Shown: one piece after another, positions 6,942 to 11,068 of the stretch | Numbering within the stretch: position 1 is the first letter of the stretch | Layout of the letters: every line of letters begins with the position of its first letter | Assembly: GCA_023436495.1 (NCBI GenBank) | Contig: JAEZIT010000119.1 | Span: forward strand, 1 to 11,068 | Direction: 5' to 3' | Source of the DNA: Acidobacteriota bacterium | Lineage (GTDB): Bacteria > Acidobacteriota > Blastocatellia > Pyrinomonadales > Pyrinomonadaceae | Length of the DNA: 11,068 nt | Program-made: the position numbers and the translations under genes | The notes under the pieces: model-generated | Seen by the model: only the letters and a program-made list of their open reading frames with translations | What the model was told of the DNA's origin: nothing | Databases searched by the model: none

Positions 6942-7541
6942 CTAACACTTCTCGTATTTCCAATTCCGCCGCTTGCCTTCCGCCAGCCATTCCAGCGTCG
7001 TAGCCAGCCGCTTATCGCGCGTCGCCTGCGTTTTCGCTTCTTCGATCCACACGATATATTCTTTTCGCTGGCTGTAGCTGAAATTCTCGAACGTCGCCCG
7101 AGCGGCTTTGTCCGCCTTCAGGGCTTTTTCCAGATCCGCCGGCACCGTTAATTCCTTTTTCTCCGCCGGCGCTTTTTTCGGTGCCTTCACGCCGTCTTCA
7201 TTCAGCTTCATCGCCATTTTGATCATGGCGATTATCGCCTTGTCGCTCGGCAGGTCTTTCAGCGACTCTATCCTTCCGAAGCTGCCCATCGCGTTCTTTT
7301 CGGGAAACTCGGCGTTCTCCATCAGCGACTGCTTCCAGAAACCGAACGCGCAGTGCTGCTTGAACGAAGCGATGTTGCACATCGGCCCTTTGTAATAAAA
7401 TGCCGGCATGCTCCATTTGATCTCTTCCGTCACGTCGGGGCACGCCTTATGTATCAGTTTTCTCAGGTGCGTAAGTATCGGTTTTGCGAAATCAGCGGAT
7501 TTTTCAATATACGCGTCTACTCTCGGGTCGGTGGCGGGCAT
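6942..7541 (-). CDS. YdeI/OmpD-associated (DUF1801 + OmdA) family protein
   Basis: This 199-residue cytosolic protein has two parts. Residues about 18-118 resemble DUF1801 (frataxin-like, YdhG type): ILTHLRKLIHKACPDVTEE, then IKWSMPAFYYKG and the FKQHCAFGFWK strand. After a Lys/Pro/Ala linker (about 118-132), residues 133-190 match the OmdA/YdeI domain, with VPADLEKALKADKAARATF and SQRKEYIVWIEEAK, then RDKRLATTLEWLAEGK. Members have been tied to bacteriocin or peptide resistance and to the envelope stress network in enterics, but the molecular role is unclear. The frame can be extended to 7643, but AGGAG six bases before the ATG at 7541 and the conserved opening support the shorter form. It is the first gene of the six-gene run. 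Confidence 0.92.
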   Translation of the reverse strand: MPATDPRVDAYIEKSADFAKPILTHLRKLIHKACPDVTEEIKWSMPAFYYKGPMCNIASFKQHCAFGFWKQSLMENAEFPEKNAMGSFGRIESLKDLPSDKAIIAMIKMAMKLNEDGVKAPKKAPAEKKELTVPADLEKALKADKAARATFENFSYSQRKEYIVWIEEAKTQATRDKRLATTLEWLAEGKRRNWKYEKC

Positions 7542-7586
7542 ATTCGGCTCCTGGGTTTGGTGATCTGCAGCAATTTTGACCTCTGG

Positions 7587-7617
7587 ATTATAACCGATTT
7601 TCCTTTCGTACCACCAA
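7587..7617 (-). promoter_or_regulatory. Putative sigma70-type promoter of the six-gene run
   Basis: On the minus strand TATAAT, an exact -10 consensus, lies at 7592-7587. A TTGGTG -35-like hexamer lies at 7617-7612 with a 19-base spacer, longer than the ideal 17. Transcription would begin near 7580, leaving a leader of about 40 bases before the YdeI-like ATG at 7541. It sits in the only sizeable gap (98 bases) between yjbQ and the run, which supports its use. The long spacer is the weak point. Confidence 0.45.
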
Positions 7618-7639
7618 TTTTTAAACTCCTGTCTTCCCG

Positions 7640-8050
7640 TCACAGAATGGTCACCAGGACCTCGCGTTCGCGCGGGCCGTCAAATTCGCACAGATAGATC
7701 CCTTGCCATCGCCCGAGCATCAATCTGCCATTCTCGAACGGCACTGTCACGGTCGGCCCGACCAGCGAAGATTTGATATGCGCGTCCGAGTTTTGTTCGA
7801 AATGCCTGAAATCCGCGTGGTCCTGCGGGATCAGCTTCCGCAAAAATCCCAGCATGTCGCTCTTGACGTCCGGGTCGGCATTCTCATTGATCGTCAGGCC
7901 GCACGTCGTATGCCGTACGAACAACACGCAGACGCCGGTCGCCTTTCCCGAATCCTGAACGATGCTGCCTATCTTGCCGCTGATATCGATCATCTCTTCC
8001 CGCTCGTTCGAGCGGACGGTTATCTTCTTATTTTCGGCTAACGCTCCCAT
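7640..8050 (-). CDS. yjbQ: YjbQ family protein (UPF0047; secondary thiamine-phosphate synthase-type)
   Basis: This 136-residue protein is a clear YjbQ/UPF0047 member. The signatures are FVRHTTCGLTINENADPDV (44-62), the His/Asn/Asp cluster in HFEQNSDAHIKSSLVG (83-98) and GRWQGIYLCEFDGPR (113-127). These hold the conserved His47, Glu56, Asn57, Asp59, His91 and Glu122 expected around a metal-like site. E. coli YjbQ was reported to have low thiamine-phosphate synthase activity, but the physiological role of the family is unsettled. The ATG lacks a Shine-Dalgarno site and lies 11 bases from a TATATT box, suggesting a nearly leaderless message. It is divergent from the beta-helix gene across 108 bases and 98 bases ahead of the YdeI-like gene. 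Confidence 0.93.
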   Translation of the reverse strand: MGALAENKKITVRSNEREEMIDISGKIGSIVQDSGKATGVCVLFVRHTTCGLTINENADPDVKSDMLGFLRKLIPQDHADFRHFEQNSDAHIKSSLVGPTVTVPFENGRLMLGRWQGIYLCEFDGPREREVLVTIL

Positions 8051-8061
8051 ATTTATTGACC

Positions 8062-8067
8062 AATATA
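8062..8067 (-). promoter_or_regulatory. Putative -10 box of yjbQ, implying a very short leader
   Basis: The minus strand reads TATATT at 8067-8062, only 11 bases before the yjbQ ATG. A start seven bases downstream of the box would leave about five untranslated bases. No good -35 hexamer is visible at 16-18 bases upstream. The missing Shine-Dalgarno site before yjbQ fits this reading. Confidence 0.3.
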
Positions 8068-8125
8068 CCAGACCGCGGCAAAGCCTTTACAGCCCGTCGC
8101 TCATTCCTGTTAAACTTGATGTACT

Positions 8126-8131
8126 TATACT
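8126..8131 (+). promoter_or_regulatory. Putative -10 box of the beta-helix gene
   Basis: TATACT lies 27 bases before the ATG at 8159 and is close to the sigma70 consensus. The position expected for the -35 box (ATTCCT, near 8103) is poor. Downstream, GGGAGAGGAG followed by AACAAGGA provides a strong ribosome binding site for the ATG. Confidence 0.3.
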
Positions 8132-8158
8132 TACCAACCAGGGAGAGGAGAACAAGGA

Positions 8159-9988
8159 ATGAAAAGAACCGACCACAAGCTCTTTTGGGTCATTGCGGCC
8201 ATGTTTATTTTCGCGTCTGCGGCCGTAGCGCAGAACCGTTTCGAAGGCTATTCGTTCACGCTCGCCGCCGGCAGCGACGGCGCCTGCCCGATGAGATATC
8301 TTCCGCCAAACGGCGATCAGAACGGCGTGGACGTATATCTGGCGGGCACGAACCAGCAGACGCCCGCCACCGGCATTACGGCATGCGGCGGCAGCCGCGC
8401 ACAGGGCAATCGCGTTTCCCCGAACACCTCCGGGCAATGGTGTTTTCAGGGCGGCGAAAAAATGTATGACGTAAAGCTCCGGAACGGCACAACCTATTTG
8501 TGGTATTCCCTGGATCAAAATTCCGGCCGCTACAACGTAAAGGATTTCCGGCCCGTGCGGCGCGTCGGGTCCAATCCCGCGACGTACGAATTCTCCGAAC
8601 CCGCCGATTATTCCGCCACGATCAAAAACGCCATGGCGTTCATCGCTGCGCGGCAGGGCGGCACGCTCTTCTTTCCGGACGGCGATTACATCGTCGGGAC
8701 CACCAACGGCAACACCCGCGACGCGCGTTACGATGCGATAACGGTGCCGTCCGGGATCGTGATCGAAGGTTCGAGCCCGAATTATTCGATCGCCGGGACA
8801 AATCTTCCGATCAAAACCTCGGCCTCGCGCATTCGGCTCAGGAACGAGGACCAAACCATCTTCCGCATCGGCGGCTGCACCAACAACGTGGTCATCCGTA
8901 ATATCGAGCTCCTCGGCAATACCGCCCTCTACGGCGAACAGCGCCGGAATAATCGCGGAAACTACGGCATCGAAGGGCTCGGGCAATGGTCGCTGAATCC
9001 GTATGCACCGAATTCCAGCCAGGTCTTCCGGTTCGAGAATATCTCGTTCCAGAATTTCGACCGCGCGATCTTTGTCCACAACACCAACGACGCCAACTGC
9101 AAATCCACGGTACAGTCATGCTTTGCGTGGCAATTCGATTACGTAAAGGTCGATCACGGCGTTTTCATTAATAACAACAACGGCATTTGGGTGGACACCT
9201 ATAATTCCGACTGGAAGATCACGAATTCGTTCTTCGGCTATTCCGCGCAGAACGCTCCCGGTGACGGCATACGCATTCAAAAGGCAGGCACGATGCTGAT
9301 CGAACAGACCTTCGGCGGCGGGTACGATTACGCTTCGAATATCGGCGGCACGTTCATATATATCGACACCATCGGATCGCTGACGATCATAAATTCAAGC
9401 TCCGAACGCGGAAAACGCAGCCTGTACATGAACCCGCTCGGCGCAACCTCGAACCTGATGATAAACACGATCGGATCGCACTTTGCCGACAAGATCGAAC
9501 TGAACGGCCGGATCAATTACGTATCGACCGGAAACCTATACGCCGCGAATACGTTCCAGGCCGACCCGTCGGTTCTGGTCACATCGACCGGCGACCGGTT
9601 TTGCTGGGACCAGCTCCTGCTGCCGGGCACCTGCAAGAACGAGGCCGGCATTCATGAATCCCAACCCGGCTTTGGCAATGCCCGCGTTATGTTCCGCACC
9701 GGACGCCTCGGCGAGGTCCGCGGTGCCAATACGATCAACCGCCAGCCGAACCTCTTCGGCTATGACGTCGAGATCAAGGACGGGCTGATGCAGTACGATC
9801 CCGATACGACCTTCGCCGACATAACCCATTACGCCTCCGAAACCGAAGGCGGCCAACGCGTAAAGGACGGCGCGATCGTCTATTGCAAAGACTGCCGCCG
9901 CGATGCATCCGGCCTCTGCTCCCAAGGTCGCGCCGGCACCGACGGCGCATTCGCCAAACGCATCAACAACCGCTGGCGCTGCGACTAA
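8159..9988 (+). CDS. Secreted right-handed beta-helix (pectate lyase superfamily) protein
   Basis: This 609-residue exported protein opens with a Sec signal peptide, residues 1-24: basic MKRTDHK, hydrophobic LFWVIAAMFIF, and cleavage predicted after AVA, before Gln25. Residues about 26-145 form a cysteine-containing N-terminal region that I do not recognise. From about 150 the pectate-lyase-3-like pattern begins (YSATIKNAMAFIAARQGGTLFFPDGDYIVG region, 151-180), followed by repeated beta-coil segments rich in Asn and Ile to about 470. The C-terminus (568-609) has a Cys-rich tail with YCKDC, GLCSQG and a final WRCD. Polysaccharide lyase or hydrolase activity is possible, but no catalytic set could be assigned, so a binding or structural role is equally open. 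It is the only plus-strand gene and appears monocistronic, followed by the repeat island. Confidence 0.88.
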   Translation: MKRTDHKLFWVIAAMFIFASAAVAQNRFEGYSFTLAAGSDGACPMRYLPPNGDQNGVDVYLAGTNQQTPATGITACGGSRAQGNRVSPNTSGQWCFQGGEKMYDVKLRNGTTYLWYSLDQNSGRYNVKDFRPVRRVGSNPATYEFSEPADYSATIKNAMAFIAARQGGTLFFPDGDYIVGTTNGNTRDARYDAITVPSGIVIEGSSPNYSIAGTNLPIKTSASRIRLRNEDQTIFRIGGCTNNVVIRNIELLGNTALYGEQRRNNRGNYGIEGLGQWSLNPYAPNSSQVFRFENISFQNFDRAIFVHNTNDANCKSTVQSCFAWQFDYVKVDHGVFINNNNGIWVDTYNSDWKITNSFFGYSAQNAPGDGIRIQKAGTMLIEQTFGGGYDYASNIGGTFIYIDTIGSLTIINSSSERGKRSLYMNPLGATSNLMINTIGSHFADKIELNGRINYVSTGNLYAANTFQADPSVLVTSTGDRFCWDQLLLPGTCKNEAGIHESQPGFGNARVMFRTGRLGEVRGANTINRQPNLFGYDVEIKDGLMQYDPDTTFADITHYASETEGGQRVKDGAIVYCKDCRRDASGLCSQGRAGTDGAFAKRINNRWRCD

Positions 9989-10101
9989 CCAAAAAGGCCG
10001 AAACACAACCGGCAGGGAGAGTGTCCCAACCAGGCACTCTCCCTAACCAAAAAGGCAGAAACACGACCGGCAGGGAGTGTGCCCCAACCAGGCACTCTCC
10101 C
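9986..10101 (+). repeat. 58-bp tandem duplication starting on the stop codon
   Basis: Two adjacent units, 9986-10043 and 10044-10101, both 58 bp and differing at four positions (54/58 identical). Each starts TAACCAAAAAGGC and ends AACCAGGCACTCTCCC. The first three bases of unit 1 are the TAA stop of the beta-helix gene. Unit 1 contains an inverted repeat, GGGAGAGTG with CACTCTCCC around an 11-base loop; in unit 2 the pairing is imperfect. No T-run follows it on the plus strand, so it is not a standard terminator. Confidence 0.9.
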
Positions 10102-10134
10102 TTACTCCGTCCCTCCCTCACTCCACTCGTTCTT

Positions 10135-10203
10135 CCTTCGCGTCCTCCGCGGCTTTGCGTGAAAACCTTGCCGAAGCCCTCACGCAGCAACGGCGAATCA
10201 CCC
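10135..10203 (+). repeat. Dispersed repeat B, copy 1
   Basis: This is the longest version of a repeat seen four times in the same orientation. It has a CCTCCGCGGCTTTGCGTGAAAA part followed by CCTTGCCGAAGCC and CACGCAG, then GGCGAATCAC. Compared with copies 3 and 4, a T replaces the G before CACGCAG (CCCTCACG instead of CCCGCACG) and the AGTAAGGG segment reads AGCAACGG. Confidence 0.85.
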
Positions 10204-10213
10204 ACCGCAAGTC

Positions 10214-10243
10214 AGAACCACCTCGCGTGAGCGGGTGGGTTCT
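10214..10243. repeat. AGAACC/GGTTCT hairpin element
   Basis: An imperfect palindrome: AGAACC-ACC on the left pairs with GGT-GGGTTCT on the right with a one-base bulge, closed by an inner CGC-GTGA-GCG. It sits between repeat B copies 1 and 2. The form (stem with a purine-rich loop, GTCAGAACCACC flank) is like REP-type intergenic elements I associate with Acidobacteriota; that association is recollection. Confidence 0.6.
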
Positions 10244-10247
10244 TCCG

Positions 10248-10287
10248 CTTGCCGAAGCCCGCACGAAGTAAGGGCGAAACACTCACC
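10248..10287 (+). repeat. Dispersed repeat B, copy 2 (5'-truncated)
   Basis: It holds only the 3' half of the B unit: CTTGCCGAAGCCCGCACG, then AAGTAAGGGCGAAACACTCACC. The CCTCCGCGTCTTTGCGTGAAAA half is missing, and the AGAACC hairpin element abuts the truncation point. Confidence 0.8.
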
Positions 10288-10305
10288 ATTGACCCGATTC
10301 AATCC

Positions 10306-10376
10306 CTTTGCGACCTCCGCGTCTTTGCGTGAAAACTTGCCGAAGCCCGCACGCAGTAAGGGCGAATCACTCAACC
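10306..10376 (+). repeat. Dispersed repeat B, copy 3
   Basis: A full-length copy beginning CTTTGCGACCTCCGCGTC, with TTTGCGTGAAAACTTGCCG and GCACGCAGTAAGGGCG in the 3' half. One C is missing from the AAAACCTTG segment found in copies 1 and 4. Confidence 0.85.
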
Positions 10377-10410
10377 AACCCCAAATGTACGACGGACCGC
10401 TTTAATGTAA

Positions 10411-10429
10411 GGCGGACCGCTGGTCCGCC
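10411..10429. repeat. GGCGGACC hairpin (family D, copy 1)
   Basis: GGCGGACC-GCT-GGTCCGCC is a perfect eight-base-pair stem with a three-base loop. A half copy (GACGGACCGC, from 10391) lies just upstream. No T-run follows, so it is not a simple terminator. Confidence 0.85.
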
Positions 10430-10484
10430 AACCCCGCAGCCCATCGTCTCGCAAAACACATCCACACACCGCAAACCCCTACAT

Positions 10485-10503
10485 CGCGGACCACCGGTCC
10501 GCG
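10485..10503. repeat. CGCGGACC hairpin (family D, copy 2)
   Basis: CGCGGACC-ACC-GGTCCGCG is a perfect eight-base-pair stem, flanked on both sides by CTACATC. Compared with copy 1, the outer stem pair is changed on both arms (GG/CC to CG/CG) while pairing is kept, and the inner CGGACC/GGTCCG is the same. Confidence 0.85.
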
Positions 10504-10520
10504 CTACATCTCGCCCAGCC

Positions 10521-10551
10521 TCATAGAGGCGTCCCGATTGTAGAACCGCAT
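10521..10551 (+). repeat. Family C repeat, divergent copy 1
   Basis: It ends with TTGTAGAACCGCAT, identical over 14 bases to the end of copy 2. Its 5' part (CATAGAGGCGTCCCGA) is diverged from the AGCTCCGTAGGAGCG form of the other copies. Confidence 0.65.
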
Positions 10552-10568
10552 ATCCAACTAACAACCCT

Positions 10569-10603
10569 AGCTCCGTAGGAGCGACCCGTTTGTAGAACCG
10601 CAT
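10569..10603 (+). repeat. Family C repeat, copy 2
   Basis: Carries AGCTCCGTAGGAGCG, then ACCCGTTTGTAGAACCGCAT. It is in the forward orientation and can pair with the inverted copy 5 over nearly its whole length. The core CTCC-GTA-GGAG is itself a small palindrome. Confidence 0.85.
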
Positions 10604-10620
10604 TCCCAATTAATGACCCA

Positions 10621-10642
10621 AGCTCCGTAGGAGCGACCCGTT
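10621..10642 (+). repeat. Family C repeat, copy 3
   Basis: Forward copy AGCTCCGTAGGAGCG followed by ACCCGTT, identical to copy 2 over 22 bases. It forms the left arm of a long hairpin with copy 4. Confidence 0.85.
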
Positions 10643-10659
10643 CCCGCACCGCCCAAACC

Positions 10660-10681
10660 AACGGACCGCTCCTACGGAGCT
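10660..10681 (-). repeat. Family C repeat, inverted copy 4
   Basis: Read on the minus strand it is AGCTCCGTAGGAGCG then GTCCGTT, matching copy 3 at 20 of 22 positions. Copies 3 and 4 bracket a 17-base loop. Confidence 0.85.
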
Positions 10682-10701
10682 ACGAAAACTTTCCAATCCA
10701 T

Positions 10702-10731
10702 TGCTACAAACGGGCCGCTCCTAACGGAGCT
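10702..10731 (-). repeat. Family C repeat, inverted copy 5
   Basis: Read on the minus strand: AGCTCCGTTAGGAGCG followed by GCCCGTTTGTAG. It matches copy 2 apart from one inserted T and two substitutions, and closes the outer arm of the head-to-head arrangement 10569-10731. Confidence 0.85.
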
Positions 10732-10750
10732 CAAAACAAACGCCCTCTTC

Positions 10751-10813
10751 CTTTGCGTCCTCTGCGTGAAAACCTTGCCGAAGCCCGCACGCAGTAAGGG
10801 CGAAACACTCACC
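10751..10813 (+). repeat. Dispersed repeat B, copy 4
   Basis: Contains CTTTGCGTCCTCTGCGTG, then AAAACCTTGCCGAAGCCCG and CACGCAGTAAGGG, ending CGAAACACTCACC. Relative to copies 1 and 3 it lacks about eight bases, one of two direct GCG-containing segments (TCCGCG/TTTGCG), consistent with slippage between them. Confidence 0.85.
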
Positions 10814-10832
10814 GCGATCGAAATTAGATCGC
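10814..10832. repeat. GCGATC/GATCGC hairpin
   Basis: GCGATC-GAAATTA-GATCGC is a perfect six-base-pair stem with a seven-base loop. It directly follows repeat B copy 4 and precedes a CCCCGGGCTTTCC segment. Confidence 0.6.
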
Positions 10833-10856
10833 CCCGGGCTTTCCTCCCATAAATTG

Positions 10857-10876
10857 CCACGGGCTTCAGCCCGTGG
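10857..10876. repeat. CCACGGGCT/AGCCCGTGG hairpin
   Basis: CCACGGGCT-TC-AGCCCGTGG is a perfect nine-base-pair palindrome. It is the first of four hairpins sharing a GCT-NN-AGC apex. It resembles REP-like intergenic palindromes that I recall from Acidobacteriota and Planctomycetota genomes. Confidence 0.85.
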
Positions 10877-10896
10877 TCACCGCCCAAAAAATACCC

Positions 10897-10908
10897 CGGC
10901 TTTAGCCG
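10897..10908. repeat. CGGCT/AGCCG hairpin
   Basis: CGGCT-TT-AGCCG is a five-base-pair perfect palindrome with the same GCT-NN-AGC apex as its neighbours but a shorter stem. Confidence 0.6.
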
Positions 10909-10936
10909 AACCACTCCGAAAAACAATCATCCTTCC

Positions 10937-10963
10937 GGCTTAGCCCAAATTGGGCTAAAGCCC
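10937..10963. repeat. TTAGCCCAA/TTGGGCTAA hairpin
   Basis: The perfect inner palindrome TTAGCCCAA-A-TTGGGCTAA occupies 10940-10958. GGC and GCC extend it outward with a one-base bulge. Its two arms each contain the AGCCC/GGGCT words of the neighbouring hairpins, so it may be two facing half-elements. Confidence 0.75.
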
Positions 10964-10983
10964 GGCCAATGTTGATCCTCTAT

Positions 10984-11003
10984 CCCCGAGCTAAAGCTCA
11001 GGG
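10984..11003. repeat. GAGCT/AGCTC hairpin
   Basis: CCC-C-GAGCT-AA-AGCTC-A-GGG: a five-pair inner stem and a three-pair outer stem separated by one opposed mismatch. It is a fourth member of the GCT-NN-AGC set, with the stem bases changed on both arms. Confidence 0.7.
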
Positions 11004-11038
11004 CAACTTATAAAACCGCGCCAACCATGATCCATTTT

Positions 11039-11064
11039 CCCCCCACTCCCACTCCCCCACTCCC
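11039..11064 (-). other. Putative G-quadruplex-forming tract (minus strand)
   Basis: The plus strand carries C-runs of 6, 3, 5 and 3 separated each time by ACT. The minus strand therefore reads four G-runs of at least three with identical AGT loops, which fits the standard four-tract quadruplex pattern. It lies at the window edge, so its neighbours to the right are unknown. It may equally be a simple GGGAGT-type microsatellite. Confidence 0.6.
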
Positions 11065-11068
11065 TTAC

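Larger units (their letters stand above)
9986..11068. other. Gene-free repeat island
   Basis: About 1.08 kb without a credible gene follows the beta-helix gene. Short open frames here are low-complexity, lack ribosome sites and run through the repeats. The stretch is built almost wholly of short repeats and hairpins, described individually below. The longest part without an assigned repeat is about 10430-10484. No transposase gene is present, so any mobiliser must act from elsewhere. The right end of the island lies outside the window. Confidence 0.85.

Noticed and set aside
8087..9079. Minus-strand open frame of 330 residues
   Set aside because: It is antisense to the beta-helix gene, which has a signal peptide and strong ribosome site; composition is of shadow type (Ala/Gly/Arg-rich).
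9986..10101. Possible CRISPR array
   Set aside because: Only two directly abutting 58-bp units without spacers, and no cas genes nearby.
9883..10926. Short open frames in the repeat island (e.g. those containing LCVKTLPKP)
   Set aside because: They arise from repeat B and C sequence, lack ribosome sites and recur wherever the repeats do.

Overview
The window looks like chromosomal DNA from an Acidobacteriota bacterium, probably Blastocatellia/Pyrinomonadales-like. I infer this from moderate-to-high GC, the flavour of the proteins (YjgR-type ATPase, YdeI-type protein, a secreted beta-helix protein with a cysteine-rich tail) and a 3' region packed with palindromic intergenic repeats of a kind I associate with this phylum. 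The taxonomic call is recollection plus inference, not a search. No rRNA, tRNA, CRISPR array, transposase or prophage gene is visible.

Layout. Bases 1-8050 carry only minus-strand genes. Reading in the direction of transcription, they start with yjbQ (8050-7640). Next comes a tight six-gene cluster: a DUF1801/OmdA (YdeI-like) protein, a PhnB-type VOC protein, a HerA/YjgR-like ATPase, a six-Asp-box beta-propeller, a MoaD/ThiS-type ubiquitin-fold protein and an ASCH-wHTH protein. Gaps are 27, 23, 10, 4 and 25 bases, and a TATAAT box lies upstream of the first gene. After a 377-base gap come a family-3 bacterial archaeo-eukaryotic release-factor-like (baeRF) gene, a classical SDR oxidoreductase and the 5' part of a haem catalase that runs off the window, each separated by about 160 bases. 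From 8159 one plus-strand gene encodes a secreted right-handed beta-helix protein.

Bases 9986-11068 hold no credible gene. They are a mosaic of at least seven repeat types: a 58-bp tandem duplication that begins on the stop codon of the beta-helix gene, four same-orientation copies of a roughly 40-70-bp element, an AGCTCCGTAGGAGCG family arranged head to head, two GGACC hairpins, an AGAACC/GGTTCT hairpin, a group of GCT-NN-AGC hairpins whose arms differ but stay complementary, and a terminal C-rich tract with G-quadruplex potential on the minus strand.

How the genes might work together. Most of the cluster is housekeeping or stress-type proteins, and I see no recognised defence or biosynthetic system. 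The most suggestive association is the propeller gene four bases ahead of a diglycine-ended ubiquitin-fold gene, within a co-directional run that also holds an ATPase and an RNA-binding-type ASCH protein. The most unusual DNA is the repeat island.
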